The notes under the pieces: model-generated
What the model was told of the DNA's origin: nothing
The model's input: only the letters and a program-made list of their open reading frames with translations
Database searches by the model: none
Shown here: one piece after another, positions 44,202 to 54,132 of the stretch
Numbering within the stretch: position 1 is the first letter of the stretch
Layout of the letters: each line of letters opens with the position of its first letter
Assembly (NCBI RefSeq): GCF_022429565.1
Contig: NZ_CP092487.1
Location: 3,180,001 to 3,244,000 of the forward strand
From: Lutibacter sp. A64
GTDB taxonomy: Bacteria; Bacteroidota; Bacteroidia; Flavobacteriales; Flavobacteriaceae
Direction of reading: 5' to 3'
Length of the DNA stretch: 64,000 nt
Position numbers and translations under genes: made by a program

Positions 44202-45152
44202 ATGAAAAAAGTAGTATTTATACTTTCACTAGCAATTATAGCAATTTCTTGTGGAGAAAAAAAAGATAAAAAATCCAATTCTGAAGCAAGTGTTATGGAA
44301 GGAACTATTAAAATAGATGGTTCAAGTACGGTATTTCCGGTAACAGAAGCCGTAGCAGAAGAATTTAGAGCCGTACAACCTAAAGTAAAAGTAACTATTG
44401 GTGTGTCTGGAACAGGTGGAGGTTTTAAAAAATTCTCAAGAGGAGAAACCAACCTTTCAAATGCATCACGTCCAATAAAAGATAAAGAAATAGCTGCTTG
44501 TAAAGAAAATAATATTACATATTTAGAATTAGAAGTTGCTTACGATGGTTTAGCAGTTTTAGTAAATCCAGGAAATGATTGGGTTGACAACTTTACAGTA
44601 GAAGAATTAAAGAAAATTTGGGAACCAGCTGCACAAGGTGTAATAATGAGATGGAACCAAATTAGACCAGAATGGCCAGATGAAGAAATTCATTTATTTG
44701 GACCTGGAGTAGCATCAGGAACTTATGATTATTTTACAGAAGCTATTGTTGGTAAAAGCGGTTCAAGTAGAGGTGATTTTACTGCAAGTGAAGACGACCA
44801 CGTATTAGTACAAGGAATTGCAGGAGACAAGTATTCTTTAGGTTTCTTTGGTCTAGCGTATTATTCAGAAAATAAAGATAAACTTACTTTAATTGGCGTA
44901 AATAATGGTAAAGAAGTTGTAAAACCAACTTTAGAAACCGTAAGTAATGGAACTTATAGCCCGTTATCAAGACCTTTATTTGTGTATGTAAATAGCACTT
45001 CAGTAAAACATCCTGAAGTAGTAGAATTTATGAATTTTTATATTGATAATGCAGGTGAATTAGCTGAAGATGTTGGTTATATTTCTTTACCTTCAGAATT
45101 ATATGTAACACAAAAAGAGCATTTTAAAGCTTTTGTTGAAAGTAACAAATAA
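44202..45152 (+). CDS. pstS: Phosphate ABC transporter substrate-binding lipoprotein
   Basis: The 316-residue protein has lipobox Cys at 17 (IIAISCGEK) and phosphate-binding loops [13 protein letters not shown] and [31 protein letters not shown] completes the ligand set. It is the high-affinity phosphate binder that feeds PstCA. It is anchored to the outer face of the inner membrane. Confidence 0.95.
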   Translation: MKKVVFILSLAIIAISCGEKKDKKSNSEASVMEGTIKIDGSSTVFPVTEAVAEEFRAVQPKVKVTIGVSGTGGGFKKFSRGETNLSNASRPIKDKEIAACKENNITYLELEVAYDGLAVLVNPGNDWVDNFTVEELKKIWEPAAQGVIMRWNQIRPEWPDEEIHLFGPGVASGTYDYFTEAIVGKSGSSRGDFTASEDDHVLVQGIAGDKYSLGFFGLAYYSENKDKLTLIGVNNGKEVVKPTLETVSNGTYSPLSRPLFVYVNSTSVKHPEVVEFMNFYIDNAGELAEDVGYISLPSELYVTQKEHFKAFVESNK

Positions 45153-45277
45153 TTAAAAAAATTGAAATTGTTTAAAATTGAAATAAAACTTCATTATTGG
45201 TATGAAGCTAATTGTTTCTATTCATTAAAATGAAATATTTCAGTACTATATAAACAACTTCATTTAAATTATAATTA

Positions 45278-46156
45278 ATGCGTAAAATAAAAGAATTTAT
45301 AATTGAAAAATCGCTACTGTCAAGTGCCTTAATTACAATCGCTGTAACTTTTGGTATTATTTCGGTATTGACAGTAGAAGCTTTTCAATTTTTTAGTGAA
45401 GTTTCAATAATAGAATTTTTTACAGATACACAATGGACACCATTATTTACAGATAAACATTATGGTATTTTACCATTATTGTCTGGAACACTGTTGATTT
45501 CTTTTATAGCAATTTCAGTAGCACTTCCTGTAGGACTTTCAATAAGTATTTATTTAAGTGAATATGCTCCAAAAAGTTTTAGAAGAACCGTAAAACCTTT
45601 ATTAGAATTATTGGCGGCAGTACCAACAGTAGTCTATGGTTTTTTTGCACTAATTGTAGTAACACCATTTTTACAACAATTTATTCCAGGTTTGTCTGGG
45701 TTTAACTCGCTTTCAGCAGGTATTGTAATGGGTATTATGATTATTCCATTTGTCTCATCTATTAGTGAAGATGCATTGCATGCGGTACCTAAAGATTTAA
45801 GAGAAGCATCTTATGGAATGGGAGCAACAAAATTACAAACAGCTTTTAAAGTTGTTGTTCCAGCGGCTTCTTCAGGTATTATTGTATCTATAATTTTAGC
45901 AATTTCAAGAGCAATTGGTGAAACTATGATTGTAGCTATTGCTGCAGGTCAACAACCACGATTAACATTAGATCCTACCGTTCCTGTTGAAACAATTACG
46001 GCATATATAGTTCAAGTAAGTTTAGGAGATGTACAGCACGGCTCAATTGAATACAGAACGATTTTTGCTGCTGGTATTACATTATTTGTATTTACATTTT
46101 TACTGAATACATTGAGTTATAGAATCAGAAAAAAATACCAAGAGAAATATGAATAG
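45278..46156 (+). CDS. pstC: Phosphate ABC transporter permease PstC
   Basis: The 292-residue permease has six helices and the EAA loop EASYGMGATKLQTAFKVVVP. It is 125 bp after pstS with no Pho box of its own; a CTTCAT/ATGAAG hairpin lies in the gap. It overlaps pstA by eight bases. Confidence 0.95.
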   Translation: MRKIKEFIIEKSLLSSALITIAVTFGIISVLTVEAFQFFSEVSIIEFFTDTQWTPLFTDKHYGILPLLSGTLLISFIAISVALPVGLSISIYLSEYAPKSFRRTVKPLLELLAAVPTVVYGFFALIVVTPFLQQFIPGLSGFNSLSAGIVMGIMIIPFVSSISEDALHAVPKDLREASYGMGATKLQTAFKVVVPAASSGIIVSIILAISRAIGETMIVAIAAGQQPRLTLDPTVPVETITAYIVQVSLGDVQHGSIEYRTIFAAGITLFVFTFLLNTLSYRIRKKYQEKYE

Positions 46157-47003
46157 TATTCAAAAAAATAGATTAAAAGATCAGCTTTTTAGAATTTGGG
46201 GAATAGCTTGTACACTATTTGGGTTAATTTTATTAACTGTATTTATTGGAGATATTTTAATAGACGGAATAAGAAGAATAGATTGGGCTTTTATTACCGG
46301 TTTACCATCTAGAAAAGCTGAAAAATCTGGAATTTATACGGCTTTAATGGGTAGTATCTGGATTTTACTTTTAACAACAATAATTGCTTTTCCTGTTGGT
46401 GTAGCTGCAGGTGTGTATTTAGAAGAATACAGTAAAAAAAATAGACTTTCAGCAATATTAGAAATTAATATTTCTAATCTGGCAGGTGTACCTTCTATAA
46501 TTTATGGTTTATTAGGTTTAGAGGTTTTTGTAAGAATAATGGATTTAGGTGCCAGTGTATTGGCAGGTGCATTAACCTTGTCGTTATTAATATTGCCAAT
46601 TATTATTGTAGCAACAAGAGAGGCCGTAAAAGCAGTTCCAAATTCTATTAGAGATGCTTCCTATGCTTTAGGAGCTTCAAAATGGCAAACAATATGGAAT
46701 CAGGTATTACCAGCTTCAGGTGGAGGTATTTTAACAGGAGTAATTTTAGCGCTTTCTAGAGCCGTTGGTGAAACAGCTCCTTTAATAGTAGTAGGTGCCT
46801 TAGCGTATGTGCCTTTTGCTCCAACAAATCCAATGGACGAATTTTCGGTTTTACCAATTCAAATTTTTAACTGGATTTCAAGACCACAGCACGGTTTTAT
46901 AGAAAATGCTGCTGCTGCAATTATTATTTTATTATTAATTACCTTCATAATGAATGGGATAGCGGTTTATTTTAGAAATAAATGGCAAAAGAAATGGAAA
47001 TAA
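46149..47003 (+). CDS. pstA: Phosphate ABC transporter permease PstA
   Basis: The 284-residue permease has the EAA loop [20 protein letters not shown] and pairs with PstC as the channel. Both its ends overlap neighbouring genes, so translation is coupled. Confidence 0.95.
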   Translation: MNSIQKNRLKDQLFRIWGIACTLFGLILLTVFIGDILIDGIRRIDWAFITGLPSRKAEKSGIYTALMGSIWILLLTTIIAFPVGVAAGVYLEEYSKKNRLSAILEINISNLAGVPSIIYGLLGLEVFVRIMDLGASVLAGALTLSLLILPIIIVATREAVKAVPNSIRDASYALGASKWQTIWNQVLPASGGGILTGVILALSRAVGETAPLIVVGALAYVPFAPTNPMDEFSVLPIQIFNWISRPQHGFIENAAAAIIILLLITFIMNGIAVYFRNKWQKKWK

Positions 47004-47824
47004 CAATGACAAAAGTAAAAGATAAAACAAGTACAGACCCAGCTAAAATTGAAGATCAATTCTCTAGCGAAGGAGCTAAAATAGCAATAAAAGATGTAAA
47101 AGTTTGGTATGGCGATTTTATGGCAATTAAAGGAATTGACATGAATATTAAGCCGAATACCGTAACCGCTTTTATTGGTCCATCTGGCTGTGGAAAATCT
47201 ACATTCCTTCGTTTATTTAATAGAATGAACGATTATGTAGAAGGCTTTAAAATGGAAGGGAAAATTAAAATAAATGGTAAAAATATTTATAAGAATAAAG
47301 TAAATGTTGAAGAAATGCGAAAAGAAGTTGGTATGGTTTTTCAAAAGCCAAACCCTTTTCCAAAATCAATTTTCGAAAACGTTGCGTACGGACTTAAAAT
47401 ACAAGGTATAAAAGATAAGAAGCTAATTAATGCACGTGTTGAAAAAGCTTTAAAACAAGCAGATCTTTGGGATGAAGTTAAAGACAATTTAAAAAAATCT
47501 GCGCTGGCATTATCTGGAGGACAACAACAACGATTGTGTATAGCACGTACATTAGCTGTTGAGCCTTCAATTATTTTAATGGATGAACCAACATCTGCTT
47601 TAGATCCAATTTCTACAGCAAAAATTGAAGATTTAATATTTGAACTTAAAGAAAAATATACGATTGTTATTGTTACGCACAATATGCAACAAGCAAGTAG
47701 AATAAGCGATTATACGGCATTTTTCTATATAGGTGAGCTTATTGAATTCGACAAAACAAAAACAATTTTTACAAACCCAGAAAAACAACAAACCGAAAAC
47801 TACATTACAGGTAGATTTGGATAA
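46982..47824 (+). CDS. pstB: Phosphate ABC transporter ATPase PstB
   Basis: The product has Walker [10 protein letters not shown], signature [13 protein letters not shown] and Walker [13 protein letters not shown], with the PstB-specific RLFNRMND. The frame opens at ATG 46982 inside pstA (280 residues); ATG 47006, two bases after the pstA stop, is an equally good start (272 residues). Confidence 0.95.
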   Translation: MAKEMEITMTKVKDKTSTDPAKIEDQFSSEGAKIAIKDVKVWYGDFMAIKGIDMNIKPNTVTAFIGPSGCGKSTFLRLFNRMNDYVEGFKMEGKIKINGKNIYKNKVNVEEMRKEVGMVFQKPNPFPKSIFENVAYGLKIQGIKDKKLINARVEKALKQADLWDEVKDNLKKSALALSGGQQQRLCIARTLAVEPSIILMDEPTSALDPISTAKIEDLIFELKEKYTIVIVTHNMQQASRISDYTAFFYIGELIEFDKTKTIFTNPEKQQTENYITGRFG

Positions 47825-47836
47825 AAACATAGAATT

Positions 47837-48502
47837 ATGATAATAAATGCACAAGAGCAAAGAGCCAGTTTAAACGAAGCTGGTTTTGAAATGCTAATTT
47901 TATGTATTTCGCAAATAGAAAAAGCAACCGAAGCATTTTTAACACACGACAGCGATTTAGCTGAAGAGGTTATAAATACTGAAACACGTGTAAATGCGTT
48001 GGATTTAAAAATTGAGAACGATTGTGAAAAGTTTTTAGCACTTTACACGCCCGTTGCTATTGATTTACGTTTTATAATGGCAATTTTAAAAATTAATTTT
48101 GATTTAGAGCGTATAGCAGACCATGCTTATGGAATTTCAAAATATATTGTTGATCAAGATATAAAAATAGCTCCAGAGTTATTAAAAACCTTAGAGTTTG
48201 AAAAAATGCACAAGACTATCTTATCTATGTTTGATGATATTACGGCAGCTTATGAAGAAAAAGAAGCTAAATTTGCTAGAAAGGTGTTTAAAAAAGATAA
48301 AATTTTAGACAAAATAAATGCTAATTCATTTGCTATTATTGAAGAAGAAATTAAAAAAGATGCTTCAGTTATAGATCAAACATTATTGGTGTTTAGTGTT
48401 ATTAAAAAGTTTGAACGTATTGGAGATCTAATAAAAAATGTTGCTGAAGAAATTATTTTTTATATTGATGCTGAAGTAGTAAAACATAAAAAGATAAAAT
48501 AA
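47837..48502 (+). CDS. phoU: Phosphate signalling protein PhoU
   Basis: The 221-residue all-helical protein carries two PhoU repeats with metal-binding patterns DLRFIMAILKINFDLERIADHA and FSVIKKFERIGDLIKNVAEE. It restrains Pst transport and Pho signalling when phosphate is ample. Last gene of the pst operon. Confidence 0.95.
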   Translation: MIINAQEQRASLNEAGFEMLILCISQIEKATEAFLTHDSDLAEEVINTETRVNALDLKIENDCEKFLALYTPVAIDLRFIMAILKINFDLERIADHAYGISKYIVDQDIKIAPELLKTLEFEKMHKTILSMFDDITAAYEEKEAKFARKVFKKDKILDKINANSFAIIEEEIKKDASVIDQTLLVFSVIKKFERIGDLIKNVAEEIIFYIDAEVVKHKKIK

Positions 48503-48531
48503 GTAGTAAAAGCGCTACTTTAACCTAATTT

Positions 48532-48568
48532 AACTCCGCTCAATACTAGTGAGCGGAGTTTTTGTTTT
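48532..48568 (+). terminator. Terminator of the pst-phoU operon
   Basis: AACTCCGCTC (48532-48541) and GAGCGGAGTT (48551-48560) form a 10-bp stem with a 9-nt loop and a T-rich tail. Confidence 0.85.
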
Positions 48569-48583
48569 TAATACTATAGAGAA

Positions 48584-50347
48584 TTATAATTCTTCATTAT
48601 CAAAAAGTGAATCTTTATTTCCGTAGAGTAATTCGGCTACTTCAATTAGTTTTTTAATCATATCATTTACGTTGGTATTGTCGTTAAATAATGAAGAAGC
48701 CATTTCTGCAGAAATTAAATTTTTTCTAATTAATTTATCAATAGATTTATTGCTTTGTCTAATATTTTCTTTTGCTTTTTTCTTTAAATTATCTAGTTTT
48801 TCAGCATATTTTTTAGATTTTTCTTCAGTTCTAAACAAATAGATTACACGTAAAACTTGTGTCAATTTTTTTCTAAAACTGTTATATTCATTTAGTAAAT
48901 CTTTATTTTCTAATGTAAAAGAGCGGGTTAAGTTTTTATTTAATTCTCTAGCGTCTTTTATTATTTCAACCATTTTACGGTTGGCTATTTTAATATCGGT
49001 TATTGAATTATTCTGCTTTTTACTCAATTTAAGGTCGTTTTGTGCGGTTGTTGCATACCTTAATATTTCACCATAGATTAATTTAAATTTTTTGTAATAT
49101 AAATTGTCAATATCAACATTAAAGTTTTTAGTTGATTTTTTAATAATCTTTTTAATCTTTAGATTTGAAATTATATCTTCTCTATGAATATTTACGGCGT
49201 GTGAAACAATTTCAAATACTGCGTTTTTATATAAAAATTTTGTCTCTTTAACCAAAGCTGAAATTGTAGCATCTGGATATTTTAAAACAGCTTCATTTAA
49301 ATATTTAGGATCGTTAATGTCTTTAGAATTTTTTTCATTAAAGAATTTCAATAAAAAGGATTCTAGTTTTTGTATAAAAGGAATCATAATTAAAACCCCA
49401 ATAACATTAAAAATAGTGTGAAATAAAGCTAGTTTTAAGGTGTAATCTGTTGGTGCTATATGTACTAAATCAGATAAAAAATTTACAAATGTAGCAAGTG
49501 GATATATAAATATTAAAGCTATTAAACCCGTAATAATGTTAAATATTAAATGGGCGCCAGCCAATCTTTTTCCTGCTATATTCGATTTTAAAGAGCCTAA
49601 AATGGCTGTAATTGTGGTTCCTATATTAGCTCCAATTGCTAAAGCTAAGGCGTTTTCATACTCAATTTGTCCTGCCGATAATGCAGTTAATACCAGTACC
49701 AAAGAAGCAGCACTAGATTGTAAAACAATTGTAATAATTATACCAATAAAAGTATATAATAATACACCTAAAAACCCTGAAACTGCATATTGGGTTAGGT
49801 CTATATGTTGGCTAAATACATCAAAGCCTTCTTTCATAAAAAAGATTCCAAGAAAGAAAAAACCTAAACCAGCAAGTATATTTCCAAGACCTTTTAAAGT
49901 ACCCGATTTTTGAAATGAAAAAATTAAACCAAAAATAATCATTGGCATTGCCAATGCAGAAATTTTAATTTTTAATCCAAATCCAGCTACTAACCAAGCA
50001 GTTGTTGTACTTCCAATATTGGCTCCAAAAATTAAACCTATACCACCGGCAAGACTTATTAATCCTGCACTTATAAATGAAATAGTAATTATAGAAACTA
50101 ATGAGCTAGATTGTATTAATGCAGTTACAAAAGCACCTGCAGTTATACTTTTATAAACTTTATTGGTTGCTTTTTTTAAAAAATTTTGAAGAGGCCCTCT
50201 TGTAAAAGCTTGAAAACCTTCTTCTAATAATACCATTCCAAAAAGTAGAATTGCAATACCAGCAGTTATAGTTTCAAAATTTGGATTAAAATAAAGAGCA
50301 ACTGCAAGTGCAATTAACAAAAGAATAAATACAATTTTTTTAAACAT
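48584..50347 (-). CDS. Na/Pi cotransporter family protein with C-terminal PhoU-like domain
   Basis: The 587-residue protein has two inverted Na/Pi-cotransporter repeats with the QSSS signature (VTALIQSSSLVSI and TIVLQSSAASLVLVL). Each is paired with GANIG-TT (FGANIGSTTTAWL and AIGANIGTTITAIL). About 200 C-terminal residues form a helical PhoU-like domain. It imports phosphate or, in some bacteria, exports it. A Pho-box-like promoter supports a phosphate role. Confidence 0.9.
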   Translation of the reverse strand: MFKKIVFILLLIALAVALYFNPNFETITAGIAILLFGMVLLEEGFQAFTRGPLQNFLKKATNKVYKSITAGAFVTALIQSSSLVSIITISFISAGLISLAGGIGLIFGANIGSTTTAWLVAGFGLKIKISALAMPMIIFGLIFSFQKSGTLKGLGNILAGLGFFFLGIFFMKEGFDVFSQHIDLTQYAVSGFLGVLLYTFIGIIITIVLQSSAASLVLVLTALSAGQIEYENALALAIGANIGTTITAILGSLKSNIAGKRLAGAHLIFNIITGLIALIFIYPLATFVNFLSDLVHIAPTDYTLKLALFHTIFNVIGVLIMIPFIQKLESFLLKFFNEKNSKDINDPKYLNEAVLKYPDATISALVKETKFLYKNAVFEIVSHAVNIHREDIISNLKIKKIIKKSTKNFNVDIDNLYYKKFKLIYGEILRYATTAQNDLKLSKKQNNSITDIKIANRKMVEIIKDARELNKNLTRSFTLENKDLLNEYNSFRKKLTQVLRVIYLFRTEEKSKKYAEKLDNLKKKAKENIRQSNKSIDKLIRKNLISAEMASSLFNDNTNVNDMIKKLIEVAELLYGNKDSLFDNEEL

Positions 50348-50366
50348 AAATATAAACGTAATTGTT

Positions 50367-50402
50367 ACAAAGGCTTTTTAATACATGTAAACCCTTTTTA
50401 AA
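50367..50402 (-). promoter_or_regulatory. Pho-box-like promoter of the Na/Pi cotransporter gene
   Basis: On the minus strand TTTAA (50402-50398) and TTTAC (50391-50387) at 11-bp period, then 15 bp, then TTTGT (50371-50367). Spacing is one base longer than in the others. Confidence 0.45.
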
Positions 50403-50422
50403 GTGAAATGGGTTTACATGTA
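50382..50422. repeat. 13-bp perfect inverted repeat upstream of the Na/Pi gene
   Basis: TACATGTAAACCC (50382-50394) and GGGTTTACATGTA (50410-50422) are separated by 15 bp. The right arm also sits in a 14-bp palindrome, GTTTACATGTAAAC (50412-50425). It overlaps the Pho-like repeats and could bind a dimeric regulator. Confidence 0.6.
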
Positions 50423-50446
50423 AACATACAGTAAATATTTATAATT

Positions 50447-50475
50447 AAAAAGCCCTCAAGTTATTGAGGGCTTTT
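50447..50475 (-). terminator. Terminator of the PiT gene
   Basis: AAAAGCCCTCAA (50448-50459) pairs with TTGAGGGCTTTT (50464-50475) around GTTA; on the minus strand the stem is followed by T. Confidence 0.8.
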
Positions 50476-50495
50476 GATATCTAAAAAAATAATGT

Positions 50496-52748
50496 TTATT
50501 TATTTGCTTTTTCTTGAATTTGGAAATCGTGGAATAGTTGTAATAAACTCATTAAGGCATATAATAAATCTTTGGTCTCTAATAAAATTCCAAAGTATAA
50601 TGATGAGTTTTTAGGACTGCTTTCTTCTGTTCTAATTCTAGAAATTTGTTTATCTATAGATTCGGAAACATTGTCGAATATTTCTTGTTTTGCATCTAAA
50701 ATTGTAGATAAATTATCAAAATCTTTGGCTGTAAAATCAGTTTCAATTTTACTTAATAATACATTTAAGCTTTTGTTTATAGCTTTTAAATCTTTTACAG
50801 ATGAAGCTTTTAGTTGTTTGTGATTATTATTTACGTGTTTGTAACTTGTAGTTGAAATGTATTCAATAGATTGTGTAATGTCTTGTAAATAACCTAAAAT
50901 TAAAATATAAAATCTACTTGCTTTTACAGAGGTGTCATCTAAAGATTTAATAAAGTAAAATACTTCTTCTCTTAATTCATTTACTTCGTTATTTAATTTT
51001 TTTACGTGTTTTCCTGTTTTCGATAATTTATTTAAATCGTGTGTAGATAAATCGGAAACAACATTGGTGAATAATTTATTTACACGTTTTACAACTTCAG
51101 AAATATGTGCCGAACTTTCGTTAATTACTTCGTTAATAGTAATTTGTTCTGCACGTTCCATATAACGTTTTTCTTTTTTTCTTTGAGCTCTTTTAGCGTG
51201 ATTTATTTTACTTCTAATTAATAAAAAAGCAACAATAATTAGTAGTATAGCAACTGAAACAATTTCACCTAAATAAATAACATATGCCAGAATTGCGGCT
51301 AAAGTAAATGCTGAAAAAGCAGTTAAAAACCAACCTCCAATTACATTAAAAACACCTGCAACTCTATATACGGCACTTTCTCTTCCCCAAGCTCTATCGG
51401 CTAAAGAAGTACCCATTGCCACCATAAAGGTTACGTACGTTGTAGATAATGGAAGTTTTAAAGAAGTTCCTATAGAAATTAAAATACCAGCAACAAATAA
51501 ATTAACTGAAGCTCTAACTAAATCGAAAGCTGGTAGTTCGTATGATTTATCTTTTGGTAATTTTATTACTGGTTTTTGAAATTTTGAATCAACCCAGTTT
51601 ATAACAGGGTTTGGAATTATTTTGGTGATTCCTTTATTAAATAAAATTGCACCTCTAACTACCACTCTTGAAGCTGGGTTTGGGTGAAATTTTTCATGAC
51701 CTTCTCCTTGTCTAGAAAGGTTAACACCAGTTTCAATAACATCTTTAGCTTTTTTAGAAAACCAAATGGTTACTACCATTATTAAACCAGCAATAAAAAG
51801 TAAAACAGGTTGTGCTTGTACATCGCCTTTTAAAACGCCCATTGAAAATTCTGTAGGTGCAATTCCACTTCCAGACCAAGCTTGGTAAGAGTTTAGTGCA
51901 GCCATAGGTACACCAATAAAGTTTACCAAATCATTACCAGCAAAAGCCATTGCTAAAGAGAATGTACCTATTATAACAATAAATTTTAAAATATTTAACT
52001 TAAAAATCATTATTAATAGTTGCGATAAGATTGTCCAAAACACAAATCCGTAGAAAATAATTTCATAAGTTCTACCTTCAATTAAATGTTTTACATCTCC
52101 ATAAAAATCGGTGCCTTTCATCCCTTTTACAAAAATAAAATAGGTAATTGCAGTAATTGCAAAGCCTCCAAAAATAGCATTTACGTAGCTTTTTCTTTTT
52201 TGAAAATCGAATGTGTATAATAAACGCGATAAAAACTGAACAATAGCTCCAATGGTAAAGGCAACTAAAACAGAAAGCAGAATACCAAAGATAATTTTTA
52301 AAGCGGTTGAAGAGTTTATGTATTTACCTAACTCTGCAATAGACTCACCATTATTTGAAATTTTAATTAATGAAATTGCAACAGCAGCTCCCATTAATTC
52401 AAATACAATAGATACGGTGGTTGAGGTTGGCATTCCTAATGAATTGAAGACATCTAATAGTAAAACATCGGCAATCATTACTGCCATAAAAATGAACATT
52501 ATTTCATTAAAATAAAATTCATTGGGATAAAAAATTCCTTTTCTGGCAACTTCCATCATTCCACTTGAAGTAATTGCACCAAGTGCAACACCAACGCTGG
52601 CTATAATTAAAATTGATTTTACTGGAATTGCTTTAGAACCAATAGCTGAGTTTAAAAAGTTAACGGCGTCATTACTAACACCTACAACTAAATCTATTAT
52701 TGCTAGTACGGTAAGTGCTACTAGCATTAAAATATAAATATTTTCCAT
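50496..52748 (-). CDS. Inorganic phosphate transporter, PiT family, with C-terminal PhoU-like domain
   Basis: The 750-residue protein has paired PiT signatures: VVGVSNDAVNFLNSAIGSKA near the N-terminus and MAFAGNDLVNFIGVPMAAL in the second half, with many membrane helices. Residues after about 530 form a soluble helical PhoU/DUF47-like domain (INESSAHISEVVKRVNKLF). This extended PiT form is typical of Bacteroidota. It is a lower-affinity phosphate importer driven by protons or sodium. Confidence 0.9.
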   Translation of the reverse strand: MENIYILMLVALTVLAIIDLVVGVSNDAVNFLNSAIGSKAIPVKSILIIASVGVALGAITSSGMMEVARKGIFYPNEFYFNEIMFIFMAVMIADVLLLDVFNSLGMPTSTTVSIVFELMGAAVAISLIKISNNGESIAELGKYINSSTALKIIFGILLSVLVAFTIGAIVQFLSRLLYTFDFQKRKSYVNAIFGGFAITAITYFIFVKGMKGTDFYGDVKHLIEGRTYEIIFYGFVFWTILSQLLIMIFKLNILKFIVIIGTFSLAMAFAGNDLVNFIGVPMAALNSYQAWSGSGIAPTEFSMGVLKGDVQAQPVLLFIAGLIMVVTIWFSKKAKDVIETGVNLSRQGEGHEKFHPNPASRVVVRGAILFNKGITKIIPNPVINWVDSKFQKPVIKLPKDKSYELPAFDLVRASVNLFVAGILISIGTSLKLPLSTTYVTFMVAMGTSLADRAWGRESAVYRVAGVFNVIGGWFLTAFSAFTLAAILAYVIYLGEIVSVAILLIIVAFLLIRSKINHAKRAQRKKEKRYMERAEQITINEVINESSAHISEVVKRVNKLFTNVVSDLSTHDLNKLSKTGKHVKKLNNEVNELREEVFYFIKSLDDTSVKASRFYILILGYLQDITQSIEYISTTSYKHVNNNHKQLKASSVKDLKAINKSLNVLLSKIETDFTAKDFDNLSTILDAKQEIFDNVSESIDKQISRIRTEESSPKNSSLYFGILLETKDLLYALMSLLQLFHDFQIQEKANK

Positions 52749-52765
52749 TTTTTTATTTTATCAGG

Positions 52766-52842
52766 GCAAAAATACTTTCTATCTACAAAGTGTATATTAA
52801 GTTAATGTTACTAATGTTAATTATATGTTAACTTAATGTTAT
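52766..52842 (-). promoter_or_regulatory. Promoter and Pho-box-like repeats of the PiT gene
   Basis: On the minus strand GTAAC (52811-52807), TTAAT (52800-52796) and TTTGT (52789-52785) at 11-bp period end 14 bp before TTTGC (52770-52766), part of an exact -7 TATTTTTGC. A second 11-bp series, ATAAC-TTAAC-TTAAC (52842-52816), lies upstream in a different register. Confidence 0.45.
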
Positions 52843-52943
52843 GCGCAATTTGATTTAAGGATGTTAAAATCAAATTATTCATTCACAAAAAATGTTCTTT
52901 AAAATTACTAAATTTTAGGCACATTTTATTTTTTATAGAACTT

Positions 52944-53720
52944 TTATTTTAGTTTTTTTATTATTTTATCAAATCTACTATCCATACATATACTAATATC
53001 GGTTGTTATAAATTTTCCGTTTAAAAATAAGCTAAAAATAGTTGCAGGACTTGGAGCTTTTTGTGCTTGATCCAATGTTTCTAGCTTAATTATTTTTAAG
53101 GGCAAATTTCTGTTTTTTGCAGTTTCTATTAATGATGTTGTTGCATGAAATTCTGCAAACGGACATCTATTAGAATAATATACTACAATTCCATTTTTTT
53201 GAGGACAAGTTCCACTTTTTACCGATGCGTTGAATTTAGGATTTTCAGCTTTTAAATTTATTTTTTTTGCCAATAAACTAAAACCGCTTGAAATTTTTTC
53301 AACTTCTTCAAAACCTTGATTTAACAACCATTTTGTATCACTCATAAAATGAAATTTTTTGGTTCCAACAACCGTAACCAAACCATCTTTTTTTTGTTTT
53401 TTGGCATCTTCTAGTGCAGTTTCTATAAGCGCTTTTCCGTAGCCATTTTTTTTGTACTTGCCAGATACCCAAAAACAATTAATATTTAAATAATTATTGG
53501 CAGTTATTGGAATCCAAGCATTTTCTGCAGGTCCATATTCTATAAATACTTTTGCTCTTTCATCAATGCGTTTAAAAACATAACCGTTGTTAAATTCTTT
53601 TGTCAACCAATCTTTTTTTGCTAGATAGCTATCAGCACATTTTTTGTCTGAAATTGCACAACAAATATGTTCAGTTGCTATGTTTTTTGAATTTAGGTTA
53701 ATTAACGGTTTCATTTTCAC
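52944..53720 (-). CDS. GNAT N-acetyltransferase with YoaP domain
   Basis: The 258-residue protein has an N-terminal acetyltransferase fold with FWVSGKYKKNGYGKALIETALEDAKKQ (acetyl-CoA loop GYGKAL) and a C-terminal YoaP-like thioredoxin-fold part with YYSNRCPFAEFH. Substrate unknown. It overlaps the UPF0158 gene by four bases. An alternative start two codons downstream exists. Confidence 0.8.
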   Translation of the reverse strand: MKMKPLINLNSKNIATEHICCAISDKKCADSYLAKKDWLTKEFNNGYVFKRIDERAKVFIEYGPAENAWIPITANNYLNINCFWVSGKYKKNGYGKALIETALEDAKKQKKDGLVTVVGTKKFHFMSDTKWLLNQGFEEVEKISSGFSLLAKKINLKAENPKFNASVKSGTCPQKNGIVVYYSNRCPFAEFHATTSLIETAKNRNLPLKIIKLETLDQAQKAPSPATIFSLFLNGKFITTDISICMDSRFDKIIKKLK

Positions 53721-54130
53721 GCTTGATCTATAATTTTTTTGACTATTTTTTCGAGTTCTTGTTGTTTAAATTTAAACCATTGTTCTCTATAATCTGAATT
53801 ATCGATAAGGTATTTAAAATTTCTGAACGGTTTTTTATTAGTTAGTGCATAGTTTAGTTTTTCTATAAAATTGGTATCAGATAATTCGTGTTTAAAATCT
53901 TCTATAATTTTAAAAGTTTCATACCCTTTAAGTAATTCAAACGCTATAAAATCTTCTTTGTATTTAGTAATTTCATCAATATCCTTTTGAATAAATTCTT
54001 GAAAATCTTTATCTATTATACCAAAATCATCTATGTTAGGAATGCCTATTAATTTTCTATTTTTTGGATTGTAATAAGAAGTAATTCCACTATCTAAATT
54101 ATTGGCTATTTCTTTAATGATTTTTTGCAT
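53717..54130 (-). CDS. UPF0158 family protein
   Basis: The 137-residue acidic helical protein matches UPF0158: ITSYYNPKNRKLIGIPN, FEIIEDF-like TFKIIEDFKHELSD, and ALTNKKPFRNFKYLIDNS followed by YREQWFKFKQ. No biochemical function is known. It lies in the middle of an operon with CPBP and GNAT/YoaP genes. Confidence 0.8.
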   Translation of the reverse strand: MQKIIKEIANNLDSGITSYYNPKNRKLIGIPNIDDFGIIDKDFQEFIQKDIDEITKYKEDFIAFELLKGYETFKIIEDFKHELSDTNFIEKLNYALTNKKPFRNFKYLIDNSDYREQWFKFKQQELEKIVKKIIDQA

Positions 54131-54132
54131 AG

